Source: Thermoplasmata archaeon (lineage in GTDB: Archaea > Thermoplasmatota > Thermoplasmata > Thermoplasmatales > GCA-001856825). Taken from it: a DNA stretch of 64,000 nt. The notes under the pieces are model-generated. The model was given only the letters and a program-made list of their open reading frames with translations. It was not told the DNA's origin and searched no databases. A program made the position numbers and the translations under genes. The first letter of the stretch is position 1, and each line of letters starts with the position of its first letter. The DNA lies in the NCBI GenBank assembly GCA_021797855.1, contig JAJZYX010000002.1:25043-89042 (forward strand). The letters are read 5' to 3'. This document shows, one piece after another, positions 17,651-27,190 of the stretch.

Positions 17651-20545
17651 CTAGACCTTCAACTGCTTCTTCGGTTGCTTTGGCTCCTTTGGCCTCTTCC
17701 TCCTCACAGTCACGTCATAGTATATGAACGACAGTACGCCTATCGCCACTATTATTCCTCCCACAAGGGCAGGAAGCTTCCAGGCTGCCTGAGCAACAGA
17801 GATTGCCTTCGTTACCGAGGTATTCGTTGTGAAGAACGCAGGTTCATTGAGGGCATGAACGGTAATCACCATAGAATAGCTTCCGGAGCTCGGAGGAACG
17901 AAAGTTATGGAGGCATTGTAGGACTGGTTTGATGAAAGATTTGTGAATGTCTGATTCTTTACGATCTTTGACCCGATCTTCACGGTGACATAGTAGCTGG
18001 ATGCAGTGTGAATCCCAACGTTCTTGATGACCAGCTTGAGAATTGATGATGAACCCTCCACGTATGTCTTGGGGTATGTGACGTTCGTTATCTCCAGTTC
18101 CGGCCCGACCGCCCCGACGCTGAGGCTCTGCGACATGGTGTTTGTGTTGTTCGACTGGTCTGTTGCCTTCAGTTTTATTTCAAATATGCCGTACTGCAGG
18201 AACGCTACTGTGAGCGTTGAATTGTTTGACGATGCAAAATAGACCTTGTAATCTACCCCGTTCTTTGCAACAGTGCCATTGGAGAACGAGAAGTACCAGG
18301 TGTAGGAGACTATGTGACCGCCATCAGGTGCTGATGTCTTTGACCCGTTGAGGGATACGTTCTGATACTGCCTAGCGGAAGAGATTACTTTCCCTGATGT
18401 GATGTTGTATATCTGGAATGCAACTATTGGAGGCGTTGTGTCGTTGACATGAATAGAAATGCTCACATTGAAACTGTTCCCGACCCCATTCATAACCGTC
18501 GCATAAGCGTGTTCCACTGTTGAATTGAATGTCGGAGTGTTGAAAGAGTAGGACACGTTCGTTCCCGTTTCTGAGGAACCAGCGATCTTCCAGTTCACAG
18601 ATATGGGAATTCCTGTTGACTTCCCGGATGGGAGAAGGTCCTTGGATTTGATGGAGTTGAAGTAGACTGTCTGGGTCTGGTTTACGTATAGCACATAGGA
18701 AGCAGATGTGGAAGTGGTTGCATTGAGCCTGATGTGACCGTTCTGGATTACCTGGAGGCTGAACAGGGGGTCCATTGCGTCGCCTATGATGGTGAAATTC
18801 GTCTGGTTGGTGACACCGCTTGAACTCCTTACTGTTAGAGATATGGAATGTGAACCACTTGTGAAGTTGTAGCTGATGTTGTATCCGTACATTGGAAGCC
18901 CGTCTATGCTCCACGTAAAGTTCATCTGCTGGTAATTGTCCATCCCGAGCACGGAATCGTAAGGCACCCTGCTAGCATTTAAAGTGACTTGCTTCCCAAC
19001 GGGAACAAGCAAGGTGAAATTCGAAGATGTGTTAGACGAGATCGTAGGTTCAAAGTAACCACTCCAGGTGGCGGAAATCTGGCTCAGCTTCAGAAGCGGT
19101 TTCTGCTGTGGCGCTATGTTGATTGTGATGAACCCGTTTATGCTGCTGTTCGTTATAGTTATCGTACCAGAAAAACCTGAGACCGTGGCGACGCTAGAGT
19201 TTATTATGTTGGACCTCTGGTAGGGCGAGGGGATGCTCAGCTTGGTTATATAGGTCAGTGCAGTGAGATTGTCATTGTTCTGGTTTATGTAGACCCTGAT
19301 GCTGCTATAGCTCTGGACCTTCACATTAGGCTGTGAATATGTTGCAGTGTAGTTGAACGTGAAACTACCTCCTGATGCGGTGAAAGTTGTATGCATACCT
19401 GTGGAGTTGTAGGAGTAATTGTTGTAAAGCACCGTGTTAGCGGTTGTGTAAGGGACTGTGACGTTCAGTACGCTCCAGAGTTCCCCCGCACTGAGGCCGT
19501 CCAATTTCAACTGCTCATAGAGCGAGCCTGCGTTAGAATAGGGAAGGAATGGGAGAGTGGTTGCGTTATTAAGGGTCACTCCACCGCTGATTGTCAGATT
19601 TTGGAAATTGGACCCAAAGGTTATGGACTGAGTTTCCACGACCTTGGACGGAGTGAGCTCAACCGTCTGATAATATGCGCTTCCCCCGGGGGACGTTGTG
19701 ACAGTTAGGGCTTCTGGCAGATAGCCAGGTGAAGAGATTATTAGGCCGTACGTGCCTGGCGCCAGGGATAGGTAGTAATATCCGTTAGTGAATTCATCGG
19801 ATGCCAAAAGGCTCCCGTTCTGATATATTGATACTTCAACCAGGTTGACGAACTTGCCACTTGTAGACGTAACAGTTCCCTGGACGTTCTGTGAAGAACT
19901 GACGTTTGCAACTACGCTGTTGTTCTTCGAAGAGGATACGCCGGTGAGATACTCAGAATAGAATGCCTTTGATGTTGAGTTGTATTCCACTGTAAGCGTC
20001 TGTGACTCTGCCACCGTGGTGACGGCAAATCCTGAGTTAGGATTGGAGGAGTTAACCTTCGTGGCCATCAGTTCCAGGCCATTTGGCAGCGTCAGATAGA
20101 CTGAAGATATCTGGGACTGCACCACTCCCTTTACCGTTACATACACGTAGGCGTTCGCAATAGAATAGCCGACGCTGATTGTCTTTGCCACCGACCCATC
20201 AATGTACGCAGTTCCATTGCTTTGCACATTTACGCTCGCATGGAATGCATTATAGACGATGGATGATGACGAGATCTGACTTGGAATATAAATCACATAC
20301 TGCCCGGGATACACCTGGAACGCAACGTTTGGATTTGAAACGCTGCTTGCCAAAACAACCCCGTTCGCGCTCTCCAGCTGGACGCTGACTCCGCTTGCCG
20401 GGGACTGTCCGTTCCCCAGCACTTCGAAACTAAATGTTACCTTCTCCGCTCCTTGAACTTGGCCGAGTGCCGCTCCCAAGAGTCCTCCCATTAACATAAT
20501 GGTGATGACGAACAGAGCTGCTGTTTTTCCAGATTTCTTTAGCAT
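17651..20545 (-). CDS. Large secreted, membrane-anchored surface protein with PKD/CARDB-like domains
   Basis: The 964-residue protein starts with a signal peptide (basic MLKKSGKTAA, hydrophobic to about residue 32) and ends with one transmembrane helix (about 918-940) and a basic tail, so nearly everything is outside the cell. The body is rich in Ser, Thr, Asn and Tyr with dozens of N-x-S/T sequons. Around residues 225-300 a carboxypeptidase-regulatory-like beta domain is visible (VEVSIYQNGSLLA, GTYGLIISSPGY). Later segments suggest PKD domains (HIVSYTWYFSFSNG) and a CARDB-like adhesion domain (LEITNVTYPKTYVEG). A role as surface glycoprotein is likely; the precise function is unknown. Confidence 0.8.
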   Translation of the reverse strand: MLKKSGKTAALFVITIMLMGGLLGAALGQVQGAEKVTFSFEVLGNGQSPASGVSVQLESANGVVLASSVSNPNVAFQVYPGQYVIYIPSQISSSSIVYNAFHASVNVQSNGTAYIDGSVAKTISVGYSIANAYVYVTVKGVVQSQISSVYLTLPNGLELMATKVNSSNPNSGFAVTTVAESQTLTVEYNSTSKAFYSEYLTGVSSSKNNSVVANVSSSQNVQGTVTSTSGKFVNLVEVSIYQNGSLLASDEFTNGYYYLSLAPGTYGLIISSPGYLPEALTVTTSPGGSAYYQTVELTPSKVVETQSITFGSNFQNLTISGGVTLNNATTLPFLPYSNAGSLYEQLKLDGLSAGELWSVLNVTVPYTTANTVLYNNYSYNSTGMHTTFTASGGSFTFNYTATYSQPNVKVQSYSSIRVYINQNNDNLTALTYITKLSIPSPYQRSNIINSSVATVSGFSGTITITNSSINGFITINIAPQQKPLLKLSQISATWSGYFEPTISSNTSSNFTLLVPVGKQVTLNASRVPYDSVLGMDNYQQMNFTWSIDGLPMYGYNISYNFTSGSHSISLTVRSSSGVTNQTNFTIIGDAMDPLFSLQVIQNGHIRLNATTSTSASYVLYVNQTQTVYFNSIKSKDLLPSGKSTGIPISVNWKIAGSSETGTNVSYSFNTPTFNSTVEHAYATVMNGVGNSFNVSISIHVNDTTPPIVAFQIYNITSGKVISSARQYQNVSLNGSKTSAPDGGHIVSYTWYFSFSNGTVAKNGVDYKVYFASSNNSTLTVAFLQYGIFEIKLKATDQSNNTNTMSQSLSVGAVGPELEITNVTYPKTYVEGSSSILKLVIKNVGIHTASSYYVTVKIGSKIVKNQTFTNLSSNQSYNASITFVPPSSGSYSMVITVHALNEPAFFTTNTSVTKAISVAQAAWKLPALVGGIIVAIGVLSFIYYDVTVRRKRPKEPKQPKKQLKV

Positions 20546-20659
20546 CTTGGTATTACCCCCTAAAGATGTCTGGTAATTATAATTACTATTAAACAGTTGT
20601 TATGATTTTTCCTTGCTGGAAAAATATATCTTATCATTATTATATCTAATATAAAAAGT

Positions 20660-21547
20660 ATGTCGAAAACGGTTAAATTTCAAATTTTAATTCCCTGGTT
20701 AATGAGCGGACTAAGATTATTGGTAGCGTTTCTCTTCCTGTTTGCGATATTCACTCTTGCAGGCCTGATCATAGGATACATTGTCGGCAACGCTTTGGTA
20801 TGGATGGTAGTCTTCATAGCATTCGCAGGGTTCATGAATATCTTCTCATATTTCTTCTCCTACAAAATCGTGTTGTGGAGCTACCACGCGAAGACCCTTC
20901 AGGAGAGTGACGACCCAAGGCTCTTCTCAATGGTGAGAGACGTTTCCCAGAATGCAGGGATAGCCATGCCCAAGATCGCTATCGCTGACATTCCCGTTCC
21001 GAATGCATTTGCCACTGGGAGAAGCAGGAAGAGATCGTACATTGTTTTCACAAGACCGATCTTGAGCCTCCTGAATGAGAAGGAACTCAGGGGAGTTATA
21101 GGACACGAATTAGGCCACGTAAAGCACAACGACATACTTGTGGTCACTGTGGCCGCGACAATTGCATCTGCTCTTATGTTGGGCGCTAGGATATTCGGAT
21201 TCAATGCCCTTTTCGGAGGAAGGAGGAGTGGCCAGGACTTTATCGTTATGGCAGTGCTGCTTGTGGCGGCGATAGGAGCACTTATGCTTCAACTCGCCAT
21301 TTCGAGACAGAGGGAGCTCTATGCGGATGAGCACGGGGCACGGGTGAACAACTCATCAGAAGGACTGATAAATGCACTGACCAAACTGGAAGGGTGGAAC
21401 AACAGTAGACCCATGCAGAATGCAAACCCTGCAACCTCCAGCCTATTCATCGTCAATCCCCTCGGAAGCGTTAATGTCAGGAAGCTCTTCTCCACACACC
21501 CCCCTACAGAAATTAGGATCAAGAAGCTGAGGGAGCTAGGAATCTGA
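20660..21547 (+). CDS. htpX: HtpX-family membrane zinc metalloprotease
   Basis: Four hydrophobic segments flank an M48 catalytic domain with HELGHVKHND and the downstream Glu ligand in RELYADEHGARV. ATGRSRKRSYIVFT and STHPPTEIRIKKL are also typical. At 295 residues it is full length. HtpX degrades misfolded membrane proteins. It is divergent from the surface-protein gene and its last 12 bases overlap the end of the convergent cation transporter gene. A TATA-like TTATTATATCTAATATAA lies just upstream. Confidence 0.93.
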   Translation: MSKTVKFQILIPWLMSGLRLLVAFLFLFAIFTLAGLIIGYIVGNALVWMVVFIAFAGFMNIFSYFFSYKIVLWSYHAKTLQESDDPRLFSMVRDVSQNAGIAMPKIAIADIPVPNAFATGRSRKRSYIVFTRPILSLLNEKELRGVIGHELGHVKHNDILVVTVAATIASALMLGARIFGFNALFGGRRSGQDFIVMAVLLVAAIGALMLQLAISRQRELYADEHGARVNNSSEGLINALTKLEGWNNSRPMQNANPATSSLFIVNPLGSVNVRKLFSTHPPTEIRIKKLRELGI

Positions 21548-22492
21548 TCTTTCCGTATCTTTCTCTTCAGTTTTTCTCTCTTCCGCTTCCACATAAATCC
21601 TGTCAACAAATGGTACCGAAGCCTTAATGGATGATTCTATCTCATCAATGACCTTTTCTATCTCCTCCGTGCTTAGGCCGTCTTTGAAATTCAGGTCCAT
21701 AGCTAGAAATATCTTTTCTGGTCCCTGATAGATGGCACGAACGTCCAGGATTCTGTTCACAAACCTGTTGGATTTGAGTATTTCTTCTATCTTCCTTTGA
21801 TCTGCCTTTGAGATTCCCTCCCCTATGAGAAGGTTCTTGCTCTTTCTTGAAAGGTAAAGGCCGGAGAACATCATTATGATTCCAATGACTATTGAAGAAG
21901 ATGCATCAAAGACCTTGTTACCCGTCACCAACGAGAGTGTTATGCCAACGAAGGCAGTTGCAACCCCGGCTAAAGCGGCAGTATCCTCCACTAGTGCGGT
22001 AAGAAGGACTGTATCCCTGAAGTCTCTTATGAACGAGAAAGGATCACCTCCCCCCTGCTTCCTGTATTTGGATATGAAGAACCTTGATGATATCAGAAGG
22101 ACGTAACCGTCAATGGCACTGGAGAATGCGAGGACGATGTACGCAGATATCGGGTCCTCTATCCTGTACGTAGAAGTGAGCTTGATTATCCCTTCCGCGA
22201 ACGTGAGAACTCCGGAGATGCCGAATACTAGTACCGCAACAACGAACGACCAAAAGAATTGCTCCCTCCCCCTTCCGAACGGAAATTTTGAGGGGTCCTT
22301 CTTTGCGCTTAGATTGTAGCCAATGAGAAGAAGGAACTGGTTCATGGTATCAGAAGAAGAATGAATAGCTTCAGCAAGCATTGCCGCACTGCCGCTAAGT
22401 ATCGCAGCCGCATACTTGGCAATGGCTATGAGAAAGTCTCCGAGCAGTGCTCTCGTTACGACATTTTTTGTCGTTGTCTTAGCTATGGGCAT
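21536..22492 (-). CDS. Cation diffusion facilitator (CDF) metal exporter
   Basis: The 318 residues have about six membrane helices followed by a cytoplasmic ferredoxin-like domain (from about 215). The site HSSSDTMNQ in helix 2 replaces the HxxxD of many zinc CDFs with HSSSD and the helix-5 equivalent EDTAALAG holds an ExxxA variant, so metal preference is unclear; iron, zinc or manganese are possible. FPFGRGREQFFWSF is the CDF loop signature. An acidic, Glu-rich tail may bind metal. The gene overlaps htpX tail-to-tail. Confidence 0.85.
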   Translation of the reverse strand: MPIAKTTTKNVVTRALLGDFLIAIAKYAAAILSGSAAMLAEAIHSSSDTMNQFLLLIGYNLSAKKDPSKFPFGRGREQFFWSFVVAVLVFGISGVLTFAEGIIKLTSTYRIEDPISAYIVLAFSSAIDGYVLLISSRFFISKYRKQGGGDPFSFIRDFRDTVLLTALVEDTAALAGVATAFVGITLSLVTGNKVFDASSSIVIGIIMMFSGLYLSRKSKNLLIGEGISKADQRKIEEILKSNRFVNRILDVRAIYQGPEKIFLAMDLNFKDGLSTEEIEKVIDEIESSIKASVPFVDRIYVEAEERKTEEKDTERSDS

Positions 22493-22546
22493 CCTCTTCT
22501 TCAGTGGTACTCCTACAGTTTCGAATATTTAAATAACCCGTCAAAA

Positions 22547-22816
22547 TTACGAGATGAGGGAGACTTCCTCTACCTCAACCTCACCCACGCCATCTAACGA
22601 CCTTATCTTCTGTTCTACGCTGTCTACAACTCCACCCTCATCACTCAGGATGACTATGATCCTTAGCACCTTAATTCCGAATGCCAGTTCCTCTACGGTG
22701 CTCTTCCCAAGGGTGAACGTTTTTGACAGTTCATCTTTCAGTTTCCTTTCCATGGACGATATATCCTTGCTTTCGTCTGAAGGCATTACCTTGAAAGATA
22801 CTGCAACCTTTCCCAA
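22547..22816 (-). CDS. ef1b: Archaeal elongation factor 1-beta
   Basis: The product catalyses nucleotide exchange on aEF1-alpha. The protein reads GKVAVSFKVMPSDE at the start and ends with SLDGVGEVEVEEVSLI, both diagnostic. With the TTG at 22816 as start it has 89 residues, the usual length; an ATG at 22840 would add eight residues and overlap the preceding zinc-ribbon gene. It is last in the translation operon that begins with L7Ae. Confidence 0.88.
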   Translation of the reverse strand: MGKVAVSFKVMPSDESKDISSMERKLKDELSKTFTLGKSTVEELAFGIKVLRIIVILSDEGGVVDSVEQKIRSLDGVGEVEVEEVSLIS

Positions 22817-22818
22817 TC

Positions 22819-22992
22819 CTATGGCCCCCTGAAACCACATTTAGGGCACACATAAGGGACAGAAAGTTCCCTGCAGTTGTTGCACCTGCTTATTGTTTCC
22901 TGGCCGCAGGAAGGACACTTGAACGTAGTTGCTCCCCTCTCCTGAAGGCCTGTTCCGCATGACGTACAGAACTCGAGCGCGTTGACTTCCAT
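22819..22992 (-). CDS. Small zinc-ribbon protein preceding aEF1-beta
   Basis: This 57-residue gene was found by reading the gap between aIF5B and aEF1-beta. It has four Cys pairs or near pairs: CTSC, CPSC, CNNC and CPKC, enough for two zinc ribbons, and the tail CGFRGP. Such a protein, often described as an archaeal zinc-ribbon RNA-binding protein linked to translation, is regularly found directly upstream of aEF1-beta. Its stop is two bases before the likely TTG start of that gene, so the two are probably coupled. Confidence 0.85.
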   Translation of the reverse strand: MEVNALEFCTSCGTGLQERGATTFKCPSCGQETISRCNNCRELSVPYVCPKCGFRGP

Positions 22993-23039
22993 GAGGGATG
23001 CGTATGCCTTCAGGCATAAAAAGTCTGTCGGTTCCAGAT

Positions 23040-24770
23040 TCAGCTTCCCCAGAAAGGATTCGTTTTCCTTCTTATGTTCCTGATTTCATCCATTATCATG
23101 TTCTCGTCTGTCGTGAGCTCTTCATCCTTCAGGAGCCTGAAATCCCTCTCCCCTATGTCTGAATAGAGGATGTCCCCTTCCCTTATCTGCCTGCCGATTG
23201 TTATTCCATCCATTGCAATCGCAACTTCCTCTCCTTGTTTCGCCTCGTCCAGTGATTGCTCTCCACTGCGTATGCTCTTTACATTACCGACGTTTGATCC
23301 GTCCGTCTTCATCAGAGGTGTCTTCGTGCTAAGCCTCCCTCCCAGAATACGGACCCCAAATATGGCTGGCTTAGAGACCCTGAACACGTTCCCTTCCATT
23401 ACCAGCAGTTTGCAAGGAAATGTCATCGACTTCCGCTTTTCCTCAAGCTGTTTTAGTTTTATTTCCTCCCTTGCTCTTACCAAATCGTCCTTGATGGAAT
23501 ATATGATCTTGTTCTCTATTACCCTCACTTCAGGAATGCCTGACACCTCCACCGGTACGTTGAATGCCACTATAATTCTGTCCTCCGGCAGGGTATTAGT
23601 TGAAGCATCCGTAAAATCCCTTTTGGATACCGGTCCAACCTCCGCTTTTTTTATCGGAATGTTGATCCTTCCCAGTTCATAGACCAGCGCTTCAAGACCT
23701 CCAACTGTGTCGGCCTTGGCAACGATCCCCTCAGCTGAAGGCTTGAATGAGCTCTTTATTGCTTCCTCTATTGTCTTCTTCAGAGTAATCAGGTCACCCA
23801 TCGCCGCTTTGAACGGACTCCCGGGTATGACCCCTCCTTCACCTTGGAACAGTATCCTTATCCCTGAGGCTGCCCTGACTTCAGAGACCGGCAGGAACCT
23901 GTCCCTCGGATCCCTTATCTCGTCCAGGGGCTTCGGCTTGAAGATTCCCTTTACCTTAAGCGCCTTGATTCCGTTGACAGTCCCCGTTAGGACGGTTTCC
24001 CCCCGCTTGATTATGCCACTGTATAGAATCGCATCAGATACCTCTCCCATTCCCTTTTCCTCTCTGACTTCCAGAATCGTCCCCTCTGCCGTTTCATCCT
24101 CGTTCCTGAGTTGCAGTTCCAGAAAGGTCTGGGCCAAGCCAGCCAGGACCATCAGAAGGTCCGGGACGCCGTAGCCGGTCTTTGCTGACAACGGGACAAT
24201 GGCAACATTTCTCGTAAAGTCCGATATCCTGTCGTATCGGTCTGCGCTGAACCCCTCCCTGTAGAGCTGGGAGGAAAGCTGTAATAGTTTATTGTCAAGC
24301 TCGTCCATCCTTGATACGTCAATTTTGCCCACGGATTGCAGAAAGGCACCCCTCATTCCGGAAAACCCCTCGATGAGGTCGACCTTGTTGGCAGCTACTA
24401 CGAACGGAGTTTTGAACCTCTTCAGCACCTCCAGAGATTCCTTGGTCTGGGGCATAATTCCCTCCCTCACGTCAATAACAAGGACAGCAATATCTGCGAT
24501 TGAGCCACCCCTGATCCTTAGACTGGAGAATGATTCATGCCCCGGAGTATCTATAAAAAGCAACCCAGGTATCTTGAATGCCCTGTTCCCTATTATGTCC
24601 TTGCAGATCCTTATTATTTCCTGAATCGGTACCTCTGTTGCCCCTATATGCTGGGTGATCCCGCCAGCTTCCCTGGCTGCGACCACCCCACCCCTGATGT
24701 TGTCTAGAAGCGAAGTCTTGCCGTGATCAACGTGACCGAGAACCCCCACAATAGGTTGCCTGACCCACAT
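23040..24770 (-). CDS. infB: Translation initiation factor aIF5B (IF-2 homologue)
   Basis: The 576-residue GTPase promotes ribosomal subunit joining. G motifs are complete: [12 protein letters not shown] (P-loop), DTPGHESF (G3) and NKVDLI (G4), followed by the beta barrel, the central alpha/beta/alpha domain and a C-terminal barrel with GRQIREGD. There is no intein and no long N-terminal extension, as is usual in archaea. The start ATG at 24770 is six bases from the end of ndk. Confidence 0.97.
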   Translation of the reverse strand: MWVRQPIVGVLGHVDHGKTSLLDNIRGGVVAAREAGGITQHIGATEVPIQEIIRICKDIIGNRAFKIPGLLFIDTPGHESFSSLRIRGGSIADIAVLVIDVREGIMPQTKESLEVLKRFKTPFVVAANKVDLIEGFSGMRGAFLQSVGKIDVSRMDELDNKLLQLSSQLYREGFSADRYDRISDFTRNVAIVPLSAKTGYGVPDLLMVLAGLAQTFLELQLRNEDETAEGTILEVREEKGMGEVSDAILYSGIIKRGETVLTGTVNGIKALKVKGIFKPKPLDEIRDPRDRFLPVSEVRAASGIRILFQGEGGVIPGSPFKAAMGDLITLKKTIEEAIKSSFKPSAEGIVAKADTVGGLEALVYELGRINIPIKKAEVGPVSKRDFTDASTNTLPEDRIIVAFNVPVEVSGIPEVRVIENKIIYSIKDDLVRAREEIKLKQLEEKRKSMTFPCKLLVMEGNVFRVSKPAIFGVRILGGRLSTKTPLMKTDGSNVGNVKSIRSGEQSLDEAKQGEEVAIAMDGITIGRQIREGDILYSDIGERDFRLLKDEELTTDENMIMDEIRNIRRKTNPFWGS

Positions 24771-24776
24771 CGGAAA

Positions 24777-25217
24777 TCACAGCCAATCCTTATCTGCCCT
24801 CTCGTAGCTCATTATCTCTTTTTCTTCAAAAAATATTGGTATCTCGTAGTTTGCAGACTCCTCAGAATCGCTTGCATGAATAAGGTTAAAGTCTATACCT
24901 GTTGAATAGTCTCCGCGGATTGTGCCGGGTTCGGCCTTTGCACCGTTGGTGGCCCCGACAAGCTTTCTCACGATTTCAATGCAGTTATTGCCTTCAACCA
25001 CTATCGCAACGATCGGGGCTGATGTGATGTACTTCAACAGCGAGTCGTAGAAAGGTTTTCCCTTGTGGATTGCGTAATGCCTCTCCGCCCTCTCACTGTC
25101 GAGCTTGATCATTCTGAGGGCAACAATCTTCAGGCCCTTGTCCTCAATCCTTGAAATTATTGCCCCTACCTTAGATCGAACAACACCGTCTGGCTTTATA
25201 AGCACCAGAGTTCTCAA
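24777..25217 (-). CDS. ndk: Nucleoside diphosphate kinase
   Basis: The 146-residue enzyme equilibrates nucleoside triphosphates. RTLVLIKPDGVVR is the family N-terminus, GNNCIEIVRKLVGATNGAKAEPGTIRG in two pieces forms the nucleotide site, and the phosphorylated His is in NLIHASDSEESA. The gene sits between ribosomal protein L24e and aIF5B, a common archaeal arrangement. Confidence 0.97.
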   Translation of the reverse strand: MRTLVLIKPDGVVRSKVGAIISRIEDKGLKIVALRMIKLDSERAERHYAIHKGKPFYDSLLKYITSAPIVAIVVEGNNCIEIVRKLVGATNGAKAEPGTIRGDYSTGIDFNLIHASDSEESANYEIPIFFEEKEIMSYERADKDWL

Positions 25218-25228
25218 GCCTGATCGCC

Positions 25229-25516
25229 TCAGCTCAGTTTGGGAGGCTCCAGCTGTTCCCCTTGCTGCTTGTTTTGTCCAGCTTCATCAGCCGAGGACTT
25301 CTGTGGCATCTCCTTGGAAAATTTGACCCTCTGAGATTTTTCCTCCCTTCCCGCGGCCGTCCAGGTTACCCTCCTCGGCTCCCTGTGAAGCTTTAGATAA
25401 TTCTTCTCGCACTTGGACTTGTCGAAATAGAGGATGGAACCATCCCTCCTTACATACATCTTTCCGGTTCCATACTCGATCTTTGAACCGCAGAATGAAC
25501 AATACCTGTTTTCCAT
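25229..25516 (-). CDS. rpl24e: Ribosomal protein L24e with an extended tail
   Basis: The N-terminal zinc ribbon uses CSFCG and the later Cys in KSKCEKNYLKLHREPRRVTWT, the standard L24e pattern. The ATG at 25516 has GAGGTGA seven bases upstream, formed partly by the stop of S28e; the GTG at 25525 is less likely. The protein has 95 residues, with a C-terminal extension of about 35 Lys-, Gln- and Glu-rich residues beyond the usual core of about 60. Confidence 0.93.
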   Translation of the reverse strand: MENRYCSFCGSKIEYGTGKMYVRRDGSILYFDKSKCEKNYLKLHREPRRVTWTAAGREEKSQRVKFSKEMPQKSSADEAGQNKQQGEQLEPPKLS

Positions 25517-25521
25517 GGGTG

Positions 25522-25734
25522 TCACCTCACCGATAGCTTTCTTGCTTCTCTTGCAGTTTCCTTGAGCATCAGGATGTCACCAACCCTGACCGGGCCCATG
25601 ACGTTCCTGGTAAGGACCCTCCCCTGATCGCTCCCCGCAAGCACCTTAATTTTCACCTGCGTGGCTTCGCCTGCCATCCCAGTCCTACCGATGAGCTCTA
25701 CAACCTCGCAAGGAATGGCGTCGTTCTCTGCCAT
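25522..25734 (-). CDS. rps28e: Ribosomal protein S28e
   Basis: The 70-residue protein is full length. [21 protein letters not shown] and [22 protein letters not shown] are near-perfect S28e landmarks. It follows L7Ae after 13 bases and its stop codon supplies part of the ribosome-binding site for L24e. Confidence 0.96.
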   Translation of the reverse strand: MAENDAIPCEVVELIGRTGMAGEATQVKIKVLAGSDQGRVLTRNVMGPVRVGDILMLKETAREARKLSVR

Positions 25735-25747
25735 ATTAAATCACTCT

Positions 25748-26119
25748 CTACTTCTTTATTTCCTTGAACTTCTCTGTCAATTCCGTAAGAAGCTGCTTTC
25801 CGTTTCCTGGATCGACTATGGCGACGGTAGCTGAGCTCTTCAACTTAACCTTTTGCCCTAGCTCCTCCTTCTTCTGTACGTAAAAGTAGGGTATCCCCTT
25901 CTCCTCGCACAGGAGCGGTATGTGCAGAACCACTTCTGGGGGCTGTATGTCCTCTGCTATTATTACTACCTTCGCCTCTCCCCTCTCCACAACCTTCGTA
26001 ACTTCATTGGTGCCCTTCCTAACTTTTCCGGTTTCCGACGAAACTTCTGCCAGCTGCAGAGCCTTTGTCCTTAAGTCATCCGGTGTCTGGAATCTTACAT
26101 AACTTGTTTCTGCCATCAT
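25748..26119 (-). CDS. rpl7ae: Ribosomal protein L7Ae (also K-turn RNA-binding protein)
   Basis: The 123-residue protein has the L7Ae core: KVRKGTNEVTKVVERGEA, the nearby IIAEDIQPPEVV, and LLCEEKGIPYFYV. In archaea it binds K-turns in 23S rRNA, box C/D and H/ACA RNAs and RNase P. The start has a strong GGAGGTAAG ribosome-binding site, which fits a leadered operon transcript. It is the first gene of the translation operon. Confidence 0.96.
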   Translation of the reverse strand: MMAETSYVRFQTPDDLRTKALQLAEVSSETGKVRKGTNEVTKVVERGEAKVVIIAEDIQPPEVVLHIPLLCEEKGIPYFYVQKKEELGQKVKLKSSATVAIVDPGNGKQLLTELTEKFKEIKK

Positions 26120-26165
26120 CTTACCTCCTTCACCTTTCGGTCATTGGTTCTTAGGTAGTTGATGA

Positions 26166-26177
26166 GAATATAAAAAC
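26166..26177 (-). promoter_or_regulatory. TATA box for the L7Ae translation operon
   Basis: Read on the minus strand, GTTTTTATATTC at 26166-26177 is a strong box A. The transcript would begin around 26145 and carry a leader of about 25 bases containing the GGAGGT site. Confidence 0.55.
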
Positions 26178-26242
26178 TTTGAGCGATACTTCATCAAGCA
26201 ACAAGACCAACCCCAATCTGCGGTCTCTTCATCCCAGACTTC

Positions 26243-27157
26243 CTACGGAGTAACCGTATAAGCCGTATCAGTGGCCAATTGAATCTCGTATGAAACCACC
26301 TGGCCGGAGTATTCGAGATAGATTGTGTAGTTTCCCGGAAGGAGGTAGAAAATATATTGTCCATTGCCGGGTATGGTCAAGTTGACGTCGGAGACTATGA
26401 GCTGGCCTGAAGATTGAAGGTTTTTCACGTTCAGGGTGAGCGATAGAGGGGGTGTGTTGTATATGTTGACCGTGTTGCTTTTCATGAATACCAGGGAAGT
26501 GAAATTGCTGGTGAGGTTGTGGGAGAACGGGGCCCAGTTTGAGAGGGAGCCTGTCGGATACCCGGTCGTACCGTAACTGAGATCTGAGAAGTTGAACGCT
26601 ATTCCGGGGAGGGTTTTGTTGAACCCGTATATTTCCTCGTATACAGTCAAGCCACTGAACGTATGATTACCCACTCTCTCGTTGGTCTCGACGGAGAAAT
26701 AGTCCCCGCCAGTATAGGCAGTGAAAATGCTGTTATCAAATCTAAATTCAACTTTGCCCTGGCTTACGTTCATGGAAAGCTTGTGATTCCCGGGAACTAT
26801 GCTTACCCAGTGGGGGTCAAAGATGTATTTAATGCTGCCATTCACGATTTCGGTGTAGGAATAGGTGCTGTAGAATTTCCCGTACAGCGAGGAGATCCCT
26901 ATCTGATCATAGCTCTGGTTGCTATCCCATACCGATAGCACCACGTAGTAGATGTTTTCCCTGAGGTTCGGGCCGTTGCCAAAGTAAACGTCGGCGGAAA
27001 TGGAGTTAGTAGACTTGGCCTGCCCTGAATAGACGGCCCCGAGGTAGACATGGCTTCCGTTGACCTTGTTCTGATCGCTTTGGTTCTCATAATAGACGTA
27101 CAGTCCCAGACCCGCGATAACGATAATCACCACTACCAGGACCGTATAGGACCTCAT
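26243..27157 (-). CDS. Membrane-anchored extracellular protein, unknown
   Basis: The 304 residues begin with one N-terminal membrane helix (about 4-23) and the remainder is Tyr-, Ser- and Asn-rich with many N-x-S/T sequons, indicating an exported, probably glycosylated domain. Sequence in the middle (FRFDNSIFTAYTGGDYFSVE) looks like a beta-sandwich. The C-terminal 60 residues (LPGNYTIYLEYSGQVVSYEI) resemble a small beta domain of the kind seen in archaeal surface proteins. No function can be assigned. It is divergent from the QueF homologue. Confidence 0.6.
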   Translation of the reverse strand: MRSYTVLVVVIIVIAGLGLYVYYENQSDQNKVNGSHVYLGAVYSGQAKSTNSISADVYFGNGPNLRENIYYVVLSVWDSNQSYDQIGISSLYGKFYSTYSYTEIVNGSIKYIFDPHWVSIVPGNHKLSMNVSQGKVEFRFDNSIFTAYTGGDYFSVETNERVGNHTFSGLTVYEEIYGFNKTLPGIAFNFSDLSYGTTGYPTGSLSNWAPFSHNLTSNFTSLVFMKSNTVNIYNTPPLSLTLNVKNLQSSGQLIVSDVNLTIPGNGQYIFYLLPGNYTIYLEYSGQVVSYEIQLATDTAYTVTP

Positions 27158-27190
27158 TGGTGGTGGGAATCATACGTTTTAAAAATACTT

